Positions 55,761 to 63,945 of a DNA stretch of 64,000 nucleotides are shown in pieces. The notes beneath the pieces were generated by a model. The model did no database searches. It had not been told where the DNA came from and was given only the letters and a program-made list of their open reading frames with translations. How positions within the stretch are numbered: position 1 is the stretch's first letter; each line of letters opens with the position of its first letter. Source of the DNA: UBA1757 sp963617485 (GTDB lineage: Bacteria; Bacteroidota; Bacteroidia; Bacteroidales; UBA1402); the NCBI GenBank assembly GCA_963617485.1, contig CAVEPA010000011.1:3437-67436 (forward strand), in the 5' to 3' direction. The position numbers and the translations under genes are program-made.

Positions 55761-55791
55761 CAAAGGTAGTGTTTCTTGTTCGAACTGACAA
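55761..55791 (-). promoter_or_regulatory. Promoter of rplY-pth-S4
   Basis: Minus strand: TTG (55789-55791), 20-base spacer, TACCTTTG (55761-55768), about 78 bases before the rplY start. Confidence 0.65.
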
Positions 55792-55822
55792 ATAATTCTG
55801 CAAGATTGATTCTTGATTATGG

Positions 55823-55852
55823 TTCGTATTCCAAAAGAGTTTCGTACTTTTG
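55823..55852 (+). promoter_or_regulatory. Promoter of nusB-yajC-ybbR-coaE
   Basis: TACTTTTG at 55845-55852, with TTC at 55823-55825 in place of the -33 TTG; 27 bases before the nusB ATG. Confidence 0.4.
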
Positions 55853-55879
55853 CGGCGGTTTAAACGATACTTGACTATA

Positions 55880-56806
55880 ATGATTAATCGCGTTCTTATC
55901 CGCTCCAAGGTCCTGCAAATGGTATATGCGTACTACCAAAAGGAAAACGCAAGCCTGAGTGAATGTGAAAAAGAGTTCATCAAGAGCCTCGAAAAGAGCT
56001 ACGAACTCTATCACTACCTGCTTTTGTTGATGAGTGACATCACGTACTACGCGGAGCGTCGCATCGATGCCGGACGTAACAAATATCTTCCCACCGAGGA
56101 AGAAAAGAACCCCAATACACGCTTTATCGACAACCGCTTCGTAGCCCAACTGCGCGAAAACACCGCTCTTGCCCACTACGTGAACGACCACTGCCTCAGC
56201 TGGGGCCAGCACGAACAGTTGCTCAAGCTGCTTTACGAGCAGATAAGCCAATCGCCCGCCTATCTTGAATATATGCAGGCCGAAAGCTGTAGCTACGAAG
56301 ACGACCAGGAAGCTTGGCGCAAGATTTTCAAGCAGACCATCGCCAACAGTTGCGAACTGGCCGAAACGCTCGAAGAAAGCTGCATCTATTGGAACGACGA
56401 TTTGGATATTGTTATCACCTTCGTTGTCAAGACCATCAAGCAATTCAAGGAAGAGAACGGTGCCGAACAGCCGCTGCTGCCCATGTTCAAAGACAAGAGC
56501 GACAAGGAATTCGCCTTGCGTCTGCTGCGCAGCACCATCGAGCACGGACAGGAATACCGCGAGATGATTATGGCTTCCGTCAAGAACTGGGAGATGGACC
56601 GTCTGGCCATGATGGACCTGCTTATCCTGCAGATTGCCGTGGCCGAAATTCTGAACATTGACGAAGTGCCTCTGAATGTCAGCTTCAACGAATACATCGA
56701 CCTGGCCAAAGTGTTCAGCACCGAAAAGAGCGGCACCTTTATCAACGGCACCCTCGACAATCTGGTACAACAACTTAAGAAAGAGAATAAACTTTTCAAA
56801 AACTAA
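55880..56806 (+). CDS. nusB: Transcription antitermination protein NusB
   Basis: A 308-residue protein from the ATG at 55880. The C-terminal ~140 residues form the NusB RNA-binding fold (KNWEMDRLAMMDLLILQIAVAEIL...SFNEYIDLAKVFSTEKSGTFINGTLD). The long N-terminal half is the extension usual in Bacteroidetes NusB. It acts with NusE in rRNA antitermination. A yajC gene follows after 5 bases. Confidence 0.93.
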   Translation: MINRVLIRSKVLQMVYAYYQKENASLSECEKEFIKSLEKSYELYHYLLLLMSDITYYAERRIDAGRNKYLPTEEEKNPNTRFIDNRFVAQLRENTALAHYVNDHCLSWGQHEQLLKLLYEQISQSPAYLEYMQAESCSYEDDQEAWRKIFKQTIANSCELAETLEESCIYWNDDLDIVITFVVKTIKQFKEENGAEQPLLPMFKDKSDKEFALRLLRSTIEHGQEYREMIMASVKNWEMDRLAMMDLLILQIAVAEILNIDEVPLNVSFNEYIDLAKVFSTEKSGTFINGTLDNLVQQLKKENKLFKN

Positions 56807-56811
56807 CTGAT

Positions 56812-57144
56812 ATGACAACACTTAGCATTCTTCTGCAAGCCGCTTCCAAAGGCAGCGCGCTGGGATCGTTCCTTCCTCTGATACTTATCTTCCTGGTTAT
56901 GTGGCTATTTATGATACGTCCCCAGACCAAGAAACAGAAAGAAGTGGAAAAGGCCCGTGCCGCTTTGAAACCCGGCGACAAGGTTCTCACCAACAGCGGT
57001 ATCTTCGGCAAGCTGCGCGAAATCAAGGAAGACTCTTTCATCGTGGAGATTTCCGAAAATGTCAGAGTACGTATCGAGAAGTCGGCCGTATTCGCCCTGC
57101 CCGCGCCTGCACCCGCCAAGGAAGAAAAGAAGGAGAATAAGTAA
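56812..57144 (+). CDS. yajC: Preprotein translocase subunit YajC
   Basis: A 110-residue membrane protein with one N-terminal helix (about 20-38, LPLILIFLVMWLFMI), then RPQTKKQKEVEKARAALKPGDKVLTNSGIFGKL. Accessory factor of the SecDF translocon. The C-terminal tail is Lys/Glu-rich. Confidence 0.95.
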   Translation: MTTLSILLQAASKGSALGSFLPLILIFLVMWLFMIRPQTKKQKEVEKARAALKPGDKVLTNSGIFGKLREIKEDSFIVEISENVRVRIEKSAVFALPAPAPAKEEKKENK

Positions 57145-57159
57145 ACGTCTTCTTGGGCC

Positions 57160-58158
57160 ATGGATGCCAAAGGTATTGTCGGCAAAATCAAGGCTTACAT
57201 TACTTTAGCCAGGAACCTGCTGCCGCGTCTGGTAAGCGGAGAAATGCTCCGCTTCCTGTTTTTCTTGCTGCTGGCCACGCTTATTTGGTTTCTGCACACC
57301 ACGCAATCGGAGGTGCAGACCACTATTTCCTACCCTATCCATTACAAGGAACTGCCCAGCAACATCACCGTCAGCAACCAGTTGCCCAGCAGTCTGCAGG
57401 TAACGGTCCAGGACAAAGGCGGCCGTCTGTACGGCTACTATTTCAAGCGCAAGAAGCACGCGCTCAACATCGACTTGATGAACCTCAAGCAGCCCGATGG
57501 CATCTGCCGTATCTCTACCAAGAACTTCGAGCCTTACTTTTATTCCAAATACAAGCCTGTCAGCCAGATACTGCGCATACAGCCCGACAGTTTGGTGGTG
57601 TTCTTTGTCGAGAACGAGAGCAAACAAGTGCCCATACGCCTGCAGTCGGACCTGCAACTGGCCGGCGGCCACACGCTGACCGGCGAGGTCGAGCTCCATC
57701 CCGCCACCGTTGCCGTATCGGCTCCCAAAGCTATATTGGACACGCTCAAGAGTGTTTCCACCAAGGTGCTTCGTCTCAAGAATCTGGGCGATACCACCGT
57801 CTGCAAGCTTGAACTGCAAGCCATGGACGGCGTACGCTACAATCAAGAACAGATAGAGGTGATGATTCCCATCGAGGCTTTTACCGAATGCAGTTTCGAC
57901 ATCAGCCTGCAAGCCCTGAATTTTCCCGCCGACTACAAACTCAAAGCCTTCCCGGCTAAAGTGAATGCCAGCTTTCTGGTGCGCGAATCGCTCTACGGCC
58001 AGATGAAAGCCGAAGATTTCGTGCTCGGTGTGACGTATTCCGATATATTGGCCACGCCCGAGGGGCTGGTAGAAGTCAAGGTACAGTCTTGTCCCAAGGA
58101 CATCAGCCGGCTCAATATCAAGCCGTCTAAAGTTGAATGTCTGATAGAAAAACGATGA
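57160..58158 (+). CDS. ybbR: YbbR-like domain protein
   Basis: A 332-residue protein with one N-terminal transmembrane helix (about 27-47, FLFFLLLATLIWFLH) and extracytoplasmic YbbR-like repeats (about 50-300). In Firmicutes the homologue CdaR regulates the diadenylate cyclase; no such cyclase adjoins here, so the role is open. Its stop overlaps coaE (ATGA). Confidence 0.85.
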   Translation: MDAKGIVGKIKAYITLARNLLPRLVSGEMLRFLFFLLLATLIWFLHTTQSEVQTTISYPIHYKELPSNITVSNQLPSSLQVTVQDKGGRLYGYYFKRKKHALNIDLMNLKQPDGICRISTKNFEPYFYSKYKPVSQILRIQPDSLVVFFVENESKQVPIRLQSDLQLAGGHTLTGEVELHPATVAVSAPKAILDTLKSVSTKVLRLKNLGDTTVCKLELQAMDGVRYNQEQIEVMIPIEAFTECSFDISLQALNFPADYKLKAFPAKVNASFLVRESLYGQMKAEDFVLGVTYSDILATPEGLVEVKVQSCPKDISRLNIKPSKVECLIEKR

Positions 58159-58727
58159 AGACTTTAGGCATTACCGGCGGCATAGGCAGCGGCAAGTCTG
58201 TTGTCAGCCATATTCTCGCCAGCATGGGCATTCCCGTCTACATTGCCGACGATGCCGCCAAGGCCCTGTACGACAAGGACGCACAATTGTGCAGCGAAAT
58301 GAAAGCGCTTTTCGGCGAAGGCATCTTCAACGGCAACAAGATAGACCGGGCTGCGCTTGCCAGGCTTGTCTTCAACGACGCGTCATCGCTCAGGCAGCTG
58401 AACGCACTGGTGCACCCGGCCCTGGTTCGCGACTTCCAAGCCTGGCAAGCGCAGCAGCACTGCCCCATCGTCGCCTTCGAGAGTGCCATTCTGTTCCAGT
58501 CTGAGTTGGGCCTGCACTTCGATTTCATCGTCACCGTGTCGGCCCCCGAAGAATTGCGCATCGAGCGTGTGTGCAAGCGCAACAACATCAGCGTGTCCGA
58601 AGTAAAGGCGCGTATGCAGCACCAGTTGCCGCAAGCCACCTTGGAGCAAAAAGCCGATGCCGTCATCGTCAACGACAACCGTCAGGCCATTCTGCCTCAG
58701 CTATTGACAATATTACATCAACTATAA
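58155..58727 (+). CDS. coaE: Dephospho-CoA kinase
   Basis: A 190-residue enzyme for the last step of coenzyme A synthesis. P-loop GGIGSGKSVVS near the start; D32 in YIADDAAKAL; the characteristic HPALVRDFQAW follows. The ATG at 58155 is preferred because of its ATGA overlap with ybbR. Confidence 0.96.
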   Translation: MKTLGITGGIGSGKSVVSHILASMGIPVYIADDAAKALYDKDAQLCSEMKALFGEGIFNGNKIDRAALARLVFNDASSLRQLNALVHPALVRDFQAWQAQQHCPIVAFESAILFQSELGLHFDFIVTVSAPEELRIERVCKRNNISVSEVKARMQHQLPQATLEQKADAVIVNDNRQAILPQLLTILHQL

Positions 58728-58732
58728 GACTT

Positions 58733-59170
58733 ATGTTACGCAAAATCTTATCCATCGCCGGCAAGCCCGGTCTGTACAAACTTATTTCGCAAGGCAAGAA
58801 CATGCTTATCGTAGAGTCGCTCAGCGACCATCGCCGTATGCCTTCGCACAACCAGGACAAAGTGGTTTCACTGGGCGAAATTGCCATCTATACCGAAGAC
58901 GAGGAAAAGCCGCTGCGCGAAGTGCTGGCCCTTATCAAGGAACACGAAAACGGTGCCCAGATTACTGCTTTCGATATCAAGAACGGCGACGAAGAAACGC
59001 TGCGCGCCTATATGCAGAGCGTACTGCCCTCTTACGACAAGGAGCGCGTGCGTCTGTCTGATTTGAAGAAACTTTACAGCTGGTACAACCTGCTTATCGC
59101 TTCCGGCAACGACGATTTTTCCGATCCCGAAGAAACCAAGCCCGCTGAAGAAACCAAGCCTGCCGAATAA
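58733..59170 (+). CDS. Conserved hypothetical protein (DUF5606 type)
   Basis: A 145-residue acidic soluble protein beginning LRKILSIAGKPGLYKLISQGKNML; I recognise this as the DUF5606-type family common in Bacteroidales next to coaE. Function unknown. It ends exactly where the convergent flavodoxin gene ends, with no spacer. A C-terminal EETKPAEETKPAE repeat is present. Confidence 0.75.
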   Translation: MLRKILSIAGKPGLYKLISQGKNMLIVESLSDHRRMPSHNQDKVVSLGEIAIYTEDEEKPLREVLALIKEHENGAQITAFDIKNGDEETLRAYMQSVLPSYDKERVRLSDLKKLYSWYNLLIASGNDDFSDPEETKPAEETKPAE

Positions 59171-60457
59171 TCACTTTTCAAGGGCTTCCTTGTAGGGCTT
59201 CATCATGCCCTCGTTCATCTTGTCGCCCATCTTGGACTTGAGCTTTTTGCTGTGCATCATCCAGCCGACAAGATACATCATCAGAGATTGCTTCCACTTC
59301 TTCTGCGGGAAGTCGTACTGCCCGTGACTCTTGAAGAACTTGTGGTCGGCGCGCATCATTCCCCGCATCTGGTAAATCAGGTCGCGGAAAATGCGCATAC
59401 CGCCTACGCCGAAGAAGTTGGCCGGCTGACGGTACTCGCGCGCCAGGGCATAGCTTAGCCGCCGAACGAGCGCTTCCACACTCATGGTGCGGTGCTCGGG
59501 GTCTTCCACGCCATCGTTCACCGCCACACCGCAGAGGTAGTTGCCGCCCACATTGGCGCGGGCCTCCACCACCATCTGCAGATTCGGCTCATCGGCATAG
59601 CTGCCGCTGACCAGATAGCCGGTCGGGCTGCCCATAGTCACGGTGCGGTGGCCGTTGCAGAACTGGCGGTCGTCGTACATCTTGAAGCGGCTGCCCATCG
59701 AATGGTCGCGCACCGTGAAAGCATAGACGATGGCATCGCAGGTCTGAATCTCGCCGCGCAGGTAGATGTCGAAGCCGTCGGTGTAGATGCACTTGCCGTC
59801 GCCGCTACAGTTGAAACAGCTGATGCAGCCGCCTTTGAAGGGGTATTCGCGGATATTGATCAGCTTGACGCGGCAAGGCATCTGCTCTTGGAAGCGTTCC
59901 ACCATCTGCTTTAGAGGCTCGTCATCGGCTTCAATGTCCGCCACCAGGGCCACCGTCTTGCCGGAGATGTCCCCAATTTCCGAAGGCCCAAGCTGAAACA
60001 TCAGATAATCAAAGAATTGCAGCGCTTCTCGCCTACCCTGTTCGCTCAACAAATCCTCCATATCGGCGCTTAGGCCGGGCAGAACCTTGAGTCCCAAGTC
60101 CTTGGCGTTTTCTTCGATGAAACGATGCGCCGTGACATCGTAGAAATGTTTCGATGTGCTAATCTGCGATGCCCATTTGCCTTCCAGCGAGGGCGCGTGC
60201 TCTTTTGTCAGCTCGATGAAGCGGTGCAGCTGCGATGGCACGAGGAAGGTATACACCGGGTAGCAGAAAAGCACCAGTTCCGCCCAATCCAGGGCCTCCG
60301 TCGCCGGAGCGAAGTTCTTCTCGAACTGGCGGATTTTCCGTCCCACATGTAGCACGCGGTACTGATGCTCAGGATGATGTTGCTGAATATACAGACAAGT
60401 CTGTAGCGTAATGGAATTCTCGCCCTTGGGGCTTCCGTTCAGTATAAGGATATTCAT
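59171..60457 (-). CDS. Double flavodoxin-fold oxidoreductase with iron-sulfur-flavoprotein motif
   Basis: A 428-residue protein from the ATG at 60457 (MNILILNGSPKGENS). Two flavodoxin-like modules: residues 1-155 (NGSPKGE phosphate loop, FCYPVYTF) and about 165-360 (GKTVALVADIE, TMGSPTGYLVSG). The second one carries CISCFNCSGDGKC, C211-X2-C214-X2-C217-X5-C223, the compact spacing known for the [4Fe-4S] site of archaeal iron-sulfur flavoproteins. NAD(P)H- or quinone-linked redox role likely; electron partners unknown. Confidence 0.8.
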   Translation of the reverse strand: MNILILNGSPKGENSITLQTCLYIQQHHPEHQYRVLHVGRKIRQFEKNFAPATEALDWAELVLFCYPVYTFLVPSQLHRFIELTKEHAPSLEGKWASQISTSKHFYDVTAHRFIEENAKDLGLKVLPGLSADMEDLLSEQGRREALQFFDYLMFQLGPSEIGDISGKTVALVADIEADDEPLKQMVERFQEQMPCRVKLINIREYPFKGGCISCFNCSGDGKCIYTDGFDIYLRGEIQTCDAIVYAFTVRDHSMGSRFKMYDDRQFCNGHRTVTMGSPTGYLVSGSYADEPNLQMVVEARANVGGNYLCGVAVNDGVEDPEHRTMSVEALVRRLSYALAREYRQPANFFGVGGMRIFRDLIYQMRGMMRADHKFFKSHGQYDFPQKKWKQSLMMYLVGWMMHSKKLKSKMGDKMNEGMMKPYKEALEK

Positions 60458-60534
60458 AAGCGCATTTCGGAAGCTTTTTAGCCCTGGTTGGCCATTCCCA
60501 TCGCGTACGGCAACGCACGGCAACTTCCCGCTGG

Positions 60535-60561
60535 CAAAGGTAGTTTTTCTTCGCCATCCAA
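60535..60561 (-). promoter_or_regulatory. Promoter of the flavodoxin gene
   Basis: Minus-strand TACCTTTG at 60535-60542 with TTG at 60559-60561 (spacer 16, short). It lies just inside the truncated hipA 3' end. Confidence 0.35.
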
Positions 60562-60566
60562 AGAAA

Positions 60567-61472
60567 TCAAAACCAGCTTTCCGGCGCGCCTTTTTGTAAG
60601 GCAATCCACAAGATAGTGTATGCCCTCAGTGCCCTGAAATCGTAATGGGCTATGCCGCAAAGTGTCTGCATATGCACTTTCTCGGTGCCGCTTCTGTCAA
60701 ATCTTTCCGTCACGAAATGCGCCCGTCCGCCTTCTTCAATGAGAAAGCATTCGCTCATTTTGATGCCGCATTGACACGCCAGCTTGTAGAACGAGTATTC
60801 AAGCCGCCCGAAATTGGTGGTCTCCCTGAAACCCGCCTCCGCGCTGACGCCGTCAAGTTTTATAAGGCATTGACTGAACCCCTCCGGAGCCGGTATTTGC
60901 CCAGAACGGACTTCACCCGTCTGGCGGTTGTAGGCGATTAGGGCCTTCGCCCTCTGCCCGCCGGCGGATGTCCCGAGTCGGAGGATTTTTGCGACGGCGG
61001 CTTTCCGGTCGCCGTTCAGGTCGGTTCCGAAGCCGCTTTTCGCGATCAAAGCTTCGCTTGCGACTTCCACGAGAGTTTCGATTTCAAAGCGCTGGTTGTC
61101 ATCGGCGGTGCTGTCAATCGCAGGCTCGAACTCAAGCGCTCCCATACACCGCCTCCCGAGAAAGCAGAGTGCTTCTATAGGATTGGCAGCGGTGCGTCCT
61201 GTCAGCGCTAGCCCTCTGTCGAACAAGGCTCTTCCGTAGGTGTCTGGCAGCGAATCTGCCAGCATCCCGGGCAAGCCATTGAATATGACAGGGTTCAGGT
61301 TCCCATAAGAATAAACGCGGCCTTCCTTCACAGGCATCAAGAGTGGCGAAGGCTCTACCCCTTTCCCAATAATGGCGGGGGCGTACTCGAATTCAGCTGT
61401 CCCATATCGTTCATTCCAGTGCAGCGTCCCGATTGTGAGACCCCAAAGCACCACTTTAGCTGATGTTACCAT
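60567..61472 (-). pseudogene. hipA: Truncated HipA-type kinase (toxin)
   Basis: A 301-residue reading frame with the HipA N-terminal domain (NPVIFNGLPGMLADSLPD) and the first part of the kinase (TSAGGQRAKALIAYN, HFVTERFDR). Homology ends after HMQTLCGIAHYDF (residue 279, base 60636); the next 22 residues are unrelated. The catalytic NxDDHxxN loop and later Asp are absent, and intact HipA proteins reach about 400-440 residues. I conclude the kinase is dead. It overlaps hipB by 7 bases. Confidence 0.8.
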
Positions 61473-61810
61473 CCTGTGCCCTCCGTGACTTTAGTGTCCT
61501 TTGCACGGGCTCTCCGGCGTGAATTCTTTTTGGCTGAATTGACGAATTCGAAATATTCATTGGGGCTCAGCTCCATCGGTTCCGCAAGTCTCTGCAGTGA
61601 ATCCAGAAGCCCGAGAGTCCGCAGCACGCGGACAAGAGAATCGAATGAGCCGATGTGCCCGCTCTCAATCTTCTTTACCGAAGACAGGGAAATCCCGGCC
61701 TCGGATGCGAGCCTGTCCTGAGTGATGTTCTGTCGCAGCCGTGTGCCCTTGATCTTCTCTCCAATCTTCTGCTCAATTCCCTTGTCGGTAAGAGCGTAGA
61801 TATCATCCAT
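61466..61810 (-). CDS. hipB: HipB-type XRE-family antitoxin/repressor
   Basis: A 114-residue helix-turn-helix protein (IKGTRLRQNITQDRLASEAGISLSSVKKIESG at about 23-54) overlapping hipA by 7 bases. It should bind its own operator upstream and neutralise HipA. The reading frame looks complete. Confidence 0.9.
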   Translation of the reverse strand: MDDIYALTDKGIEQKIGEKIKGTRLRQNITQDRLASEAGISLSSVKKIESGHIGSFDSLVRVLRTLGLLDSLQRLAEPMELSPNEYFEFVNSAKKNSRRRARAKDTKVTEGTGW

Positions 61811-61838
61811 AAAAGTCTTAAATTAAACCATTACGCCG

Positions 61839-61868
61839 CAAATACAATCATAATAGTTCAATTTGCAA
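61839..61868 (-). promoter_or_regulatory. Promoter of hipBA
   Basis: Minus strand: TTG (61866-61868), 19-base spacer, TGTATTTG (61839-61846; one mismatch to TAnnTTTG), 28 bases before the hipB ATG. The -33 element sits at the spacer/right-arm border of the operator. Confidence 0.5.
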
Positions 61869-61874
61869 CTATTA
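61851..61874. promoter_or_regulatory. Predicted HipB operator
   Basis: Perfect inverted repeat TAATAGTT-N8-AACTATTA overlapping the -33 region of the hipBA promoter. E. coli HipB sites have the same architecture, TATCC-N8-GGATA. The palindrome is seen directly; its function is inferred from position and spacing. Confidence 0.6.
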
Positions 61875-61917
61875 CGGAGCAGATTTCAACAAAAGGGCAT
61901 ATAGTCCAGAACGCACT

Positions 61918-61947
61918 TTGGAAATCCCTGAAGATGGTTTACCTTTG
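61918..61947 (+). promoter_or_regulatory. Plus-strand promoter upstream of the hairpin-repeat block
   Basis: TTG (61918-61920), 19-base spacer, TACCTTTG (61940-61947). Transcription would start near 61954, at the foot of the following hairpin. No gene starts within 600 bases downstream. Confidence 0.6.
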
Positions 61948-61951
61948 CCTT

Positions 61952-62002
61952 CCGTTCAGGGGTCTCTTTCCGGGCTGCGCCCTCCAGTCAACCCCTGAAC
62001 GG
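61952..62002 (+). ncRNA. Possible small RNA or leader with 5' hairpin
   Basis: 12-bp perfect inverted repeat (ccgttcaggggt / acccctgaacgg) with a 27-base loop that contains a smaller gggc-tgc-gccc hairpin, directly after a good promoter. The RNA would run into the repeats at 61987-62133. No terminator is clear, so the 3' end is unknown. Confidence 0.35.
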
Positions 62003-62133
62003 GATAAGACCTGGAGAAACAACCAAAAACAGGGATAAGGGAAATAGTCAACCCTTACCAGTAATAATGTAAAACCAGAGTCAACTTCAATCAGGGATAG
62101 ACTCCAATCCGAGTCAACCTAAATCCGGATAAG
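61987..62133 (+). repeat. Five degenerate ~32-bp tandem repeats
   Basis: A GTCAAC box recurs at 61987, 62047, 62080 and 62113, with a variant (AACAAC) at 62018; steps of 31, 29, 33 and 33 bases. In four of the five copies GGATAAG or GGATAG follows 8-9 bases later (62002, 62033, 62095, 62127). The sequences between boxes differ. Confidence 0.65.
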
Positions 62134-62297
62134 ACAAGATGTACATTTACCTTTACGAAAATCCGTACATTCTACTTTGCCAAAAATTGTACAAGCAAAG
62201 TTACCTATTACACTACGTTCTGAACCTGCGACCGTTCAGCGTCATCGAGGTCTGACCGCCGCGAAGCCGGAAGCGAGGATATCCTCAGACAATGTGA

Positions 62298-62497
62298 AAA
62301 TGTAATGGAAAATGGGACCAAGTTGCTCGGACGAAGAACGACGTGGACCAGTATAGCCCAGATAACGAACTCATTATCAAATATATAGAGGAGCAGTGCA
62401 TCGAGAACAGCAAGTATGTGCGGAACTGCTCTTCAATATGATATCCACCGAAACCGGTGAGAGGGCGACCATAATAGCGACAAACTCCCGTGGTTGA
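62298..62497 (+). pseudogene. Remnant of a small ORF with a frameshift
   Basis: One frame reads NGKWDQVARTKNDVDQYSPD... for about 40 codons from near 62304 and hits a stop at 62439. Shifting frame near 62426 continues LLFNMISTETGERATIIATN to a stop at 62495. The protein-like composition on both sides suggests a decayed gene. I do not recognise the family. Confidence 0.35.
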
Positions 62498-62558
62498 TAA
62501 TTCACATCAGGACAAACACGGATATTTGCAGATGACCCGTTTTTTCTATCAAAAACAA

Positions 62559-62588
62559 TTGAAGAATCGAAAAAGAATCATAACTTTG
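62559..62588 (+). promoter_or_regulatory. Promoter of the DUF4143-type ATPase gene
   Basis: TTG (62559-62561), 19-base spacer, TAACTTTG (62581-62588), 44 bases before the ATG. Confidence 0.65.
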
Positions 62589-62632
62589 TAATCGTTAATA
62601 ATGTGTTTTGCACAAAATAGACGACCACAAAC

Positions 62633-63895
62633 ATGGAAATCTGTAGAGATAAATATCTGAATCTGCTAATCCACAGCTGCGGCAATGGTTTGATAAAGGT
62701 GATAACCGGTATGCGCAGATGCGGCAAGTCCTATCTGTTGTTTACGCTCTTCAAGAATTACCTTCTGAAACAGGGTGTTAGAGAAGACCACATTCTCGAG
62801 GTGAATCTGGAGAACCGTCTGAATAAGAGTTTGCGGGATCCGGACGCTTTGCTACAGTACATAATGGACCGTCTTTCATCAGACGGACAATACTATGTTA
62901 TGCTGGACGAAGTGCAGATGGTCAGCGAATTTGAAGACGTGTTGAACTCATTCCTAAGCATAAGCAACGTGGATGTATTTGTGACGGGGTCGAATGCCAA
63001 ATTCCTGTCGAAAGATGTCATCACAGAGTTTCGTGGTCGCGGAGACGAGATACATGTGCGTCCGTTGACCTTTAGGGAAGTTGCCGATTTCCGTGGCGAC
63101 TATTCGCAGGAGTTGGTTCGTGAATACATGCTGTATGGAGGCTTGCCTCAGGTCGTTTTGGAAAACGATGTCAATAAGAAAATGAACTATCTGGAACAGC
63201 AGATGGAGCATACTTATCTGCGCGACATAAAAGAACGGTATGATGTGCGCCAGGACAGTGATCTGTCGGAACTGGTAAACATCATGGCCTCGTGTGTGGG
63301 ATGTTTGACCAATCCACCAAAGATTGCAGACACTTTCAGAAGTGTAAAGCAGAGTAGTATCTCGCTGGACACAATACGCCTCTACCTGGAATACATGGAA
63401 GATGCATTTGTGCTGGAGCGTGCTACCCGTTACGACATCAAAGGCAGAAAGTATATTGATTCACCTTTCAAATACTACTTTGAAGATCTTGGACTAAGAA
63501 ATGCCCGATTGGGATTCCGGCAGGTTGAACCAACCCACATGATGGAGAACATGCTCTACAATGAACTTCGCACGATTGGAATGAAGGTGGATGTGGGACA
63601 GGTGTACACACAAGTCAAAACCGAAACCGGTTCACGTCAGCGCAAGACGCTGGAGATTGATTTTGTCTGCAACCGAGGGTATGAGCGTGTGTATATCCAG
63701 TCGGCCTATGCTATGGATACGGACGAGAAGAGAGACCAGGAATTGGCTTCACTGCGCAAACTACGCGATGGATTTCGCAGGATTGTAATTGTCAACGGCC
63801 TACAGCCTACCTATATGAACAACGAGGGCGTATATATAATAAATCTGATGGATTTCCTGCGCGACCCAGAGCGGTTCATGAGGGAAAGTGTATAA
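62633..63895 (+). CDS. AAA-type ATPase with DUF4143 domain
   Basis: A 420-residue archaeal-type ATPase common as an accessory gene in Bacteroidales. Walker A GMRRCGKS at 26-33, Walker B YYVMLDEVQ at about 87-95, a VFVTGSNAKFLS sensor strand, and a C-terminal DUF4143 part with TLEIDFVCNRGYERVYIQSAY, a nuclease-like strand pair where the usual final EvK appears as IQS. Base composition looks more AT-rich than the housekeeping part. Role unknown. Confidence 0.88.
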   Translation: MEICRDKYLNLLIHSCGNGLIKVITGMRRCGKSYLLFTLFKNYLLKQGVREDHILEVNLENRLNKSLRDPDALLQYIMDRLSSDGQYYVMLDEVQMVSEFEDVLNSFLSISNVDVFVTGSNAKFLSKDVITEFRGRGDEIHVRPLTFREVADFRGDYSQELVREYMLYGGLPQVVLENDVNKKMNYLEQQMEHTYLRDIKERYDVRQDSDLSELVNIMASCVGCLTNPPKIADTFRSVKQSSISLDTIRLYLEYMEDAFVLERATRYDIKGRKYIDSPFKYYFEDLGLRNARLGFRQVEPTHMMENMLYNELRTIGMKVDVGQVYTQVKTETGSRQRKTLEIDFVCNRGYERVYIQSAYAMDTDEKRDQELASLRKLRDGFRRIVIVNGLQPTYMNNEGVYIINLMDFLRDPERFMRESV

Positions 63896-63945
63896 TGCCC
63901 GCAAAATAAGTTTATTTTTGCTTTTTTTGAAATGATTGTGTTATA

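Larger units (their letters stand above)
61811..62632. other. 822-bp non-coding accessory region
   Basis: No intact gene. It holds, in order, the hipB promoter and operator (61839-61874), a plus-strand promoter (61918-61947), a hairpin (61952-62002), five degenerate ~32-bp repeats (61987-62133), a frameshifted ORF remnant (62298-62497) and the promoter of the ATPase gene (62559-62588). Confidence 0.7.

Noticed and set aside
61987..62133. CRISPR array
   Set aside because: The repeats are too degenerate, the spacing is irregular, there are no equal-length unique spacers and no cas genes nearby.
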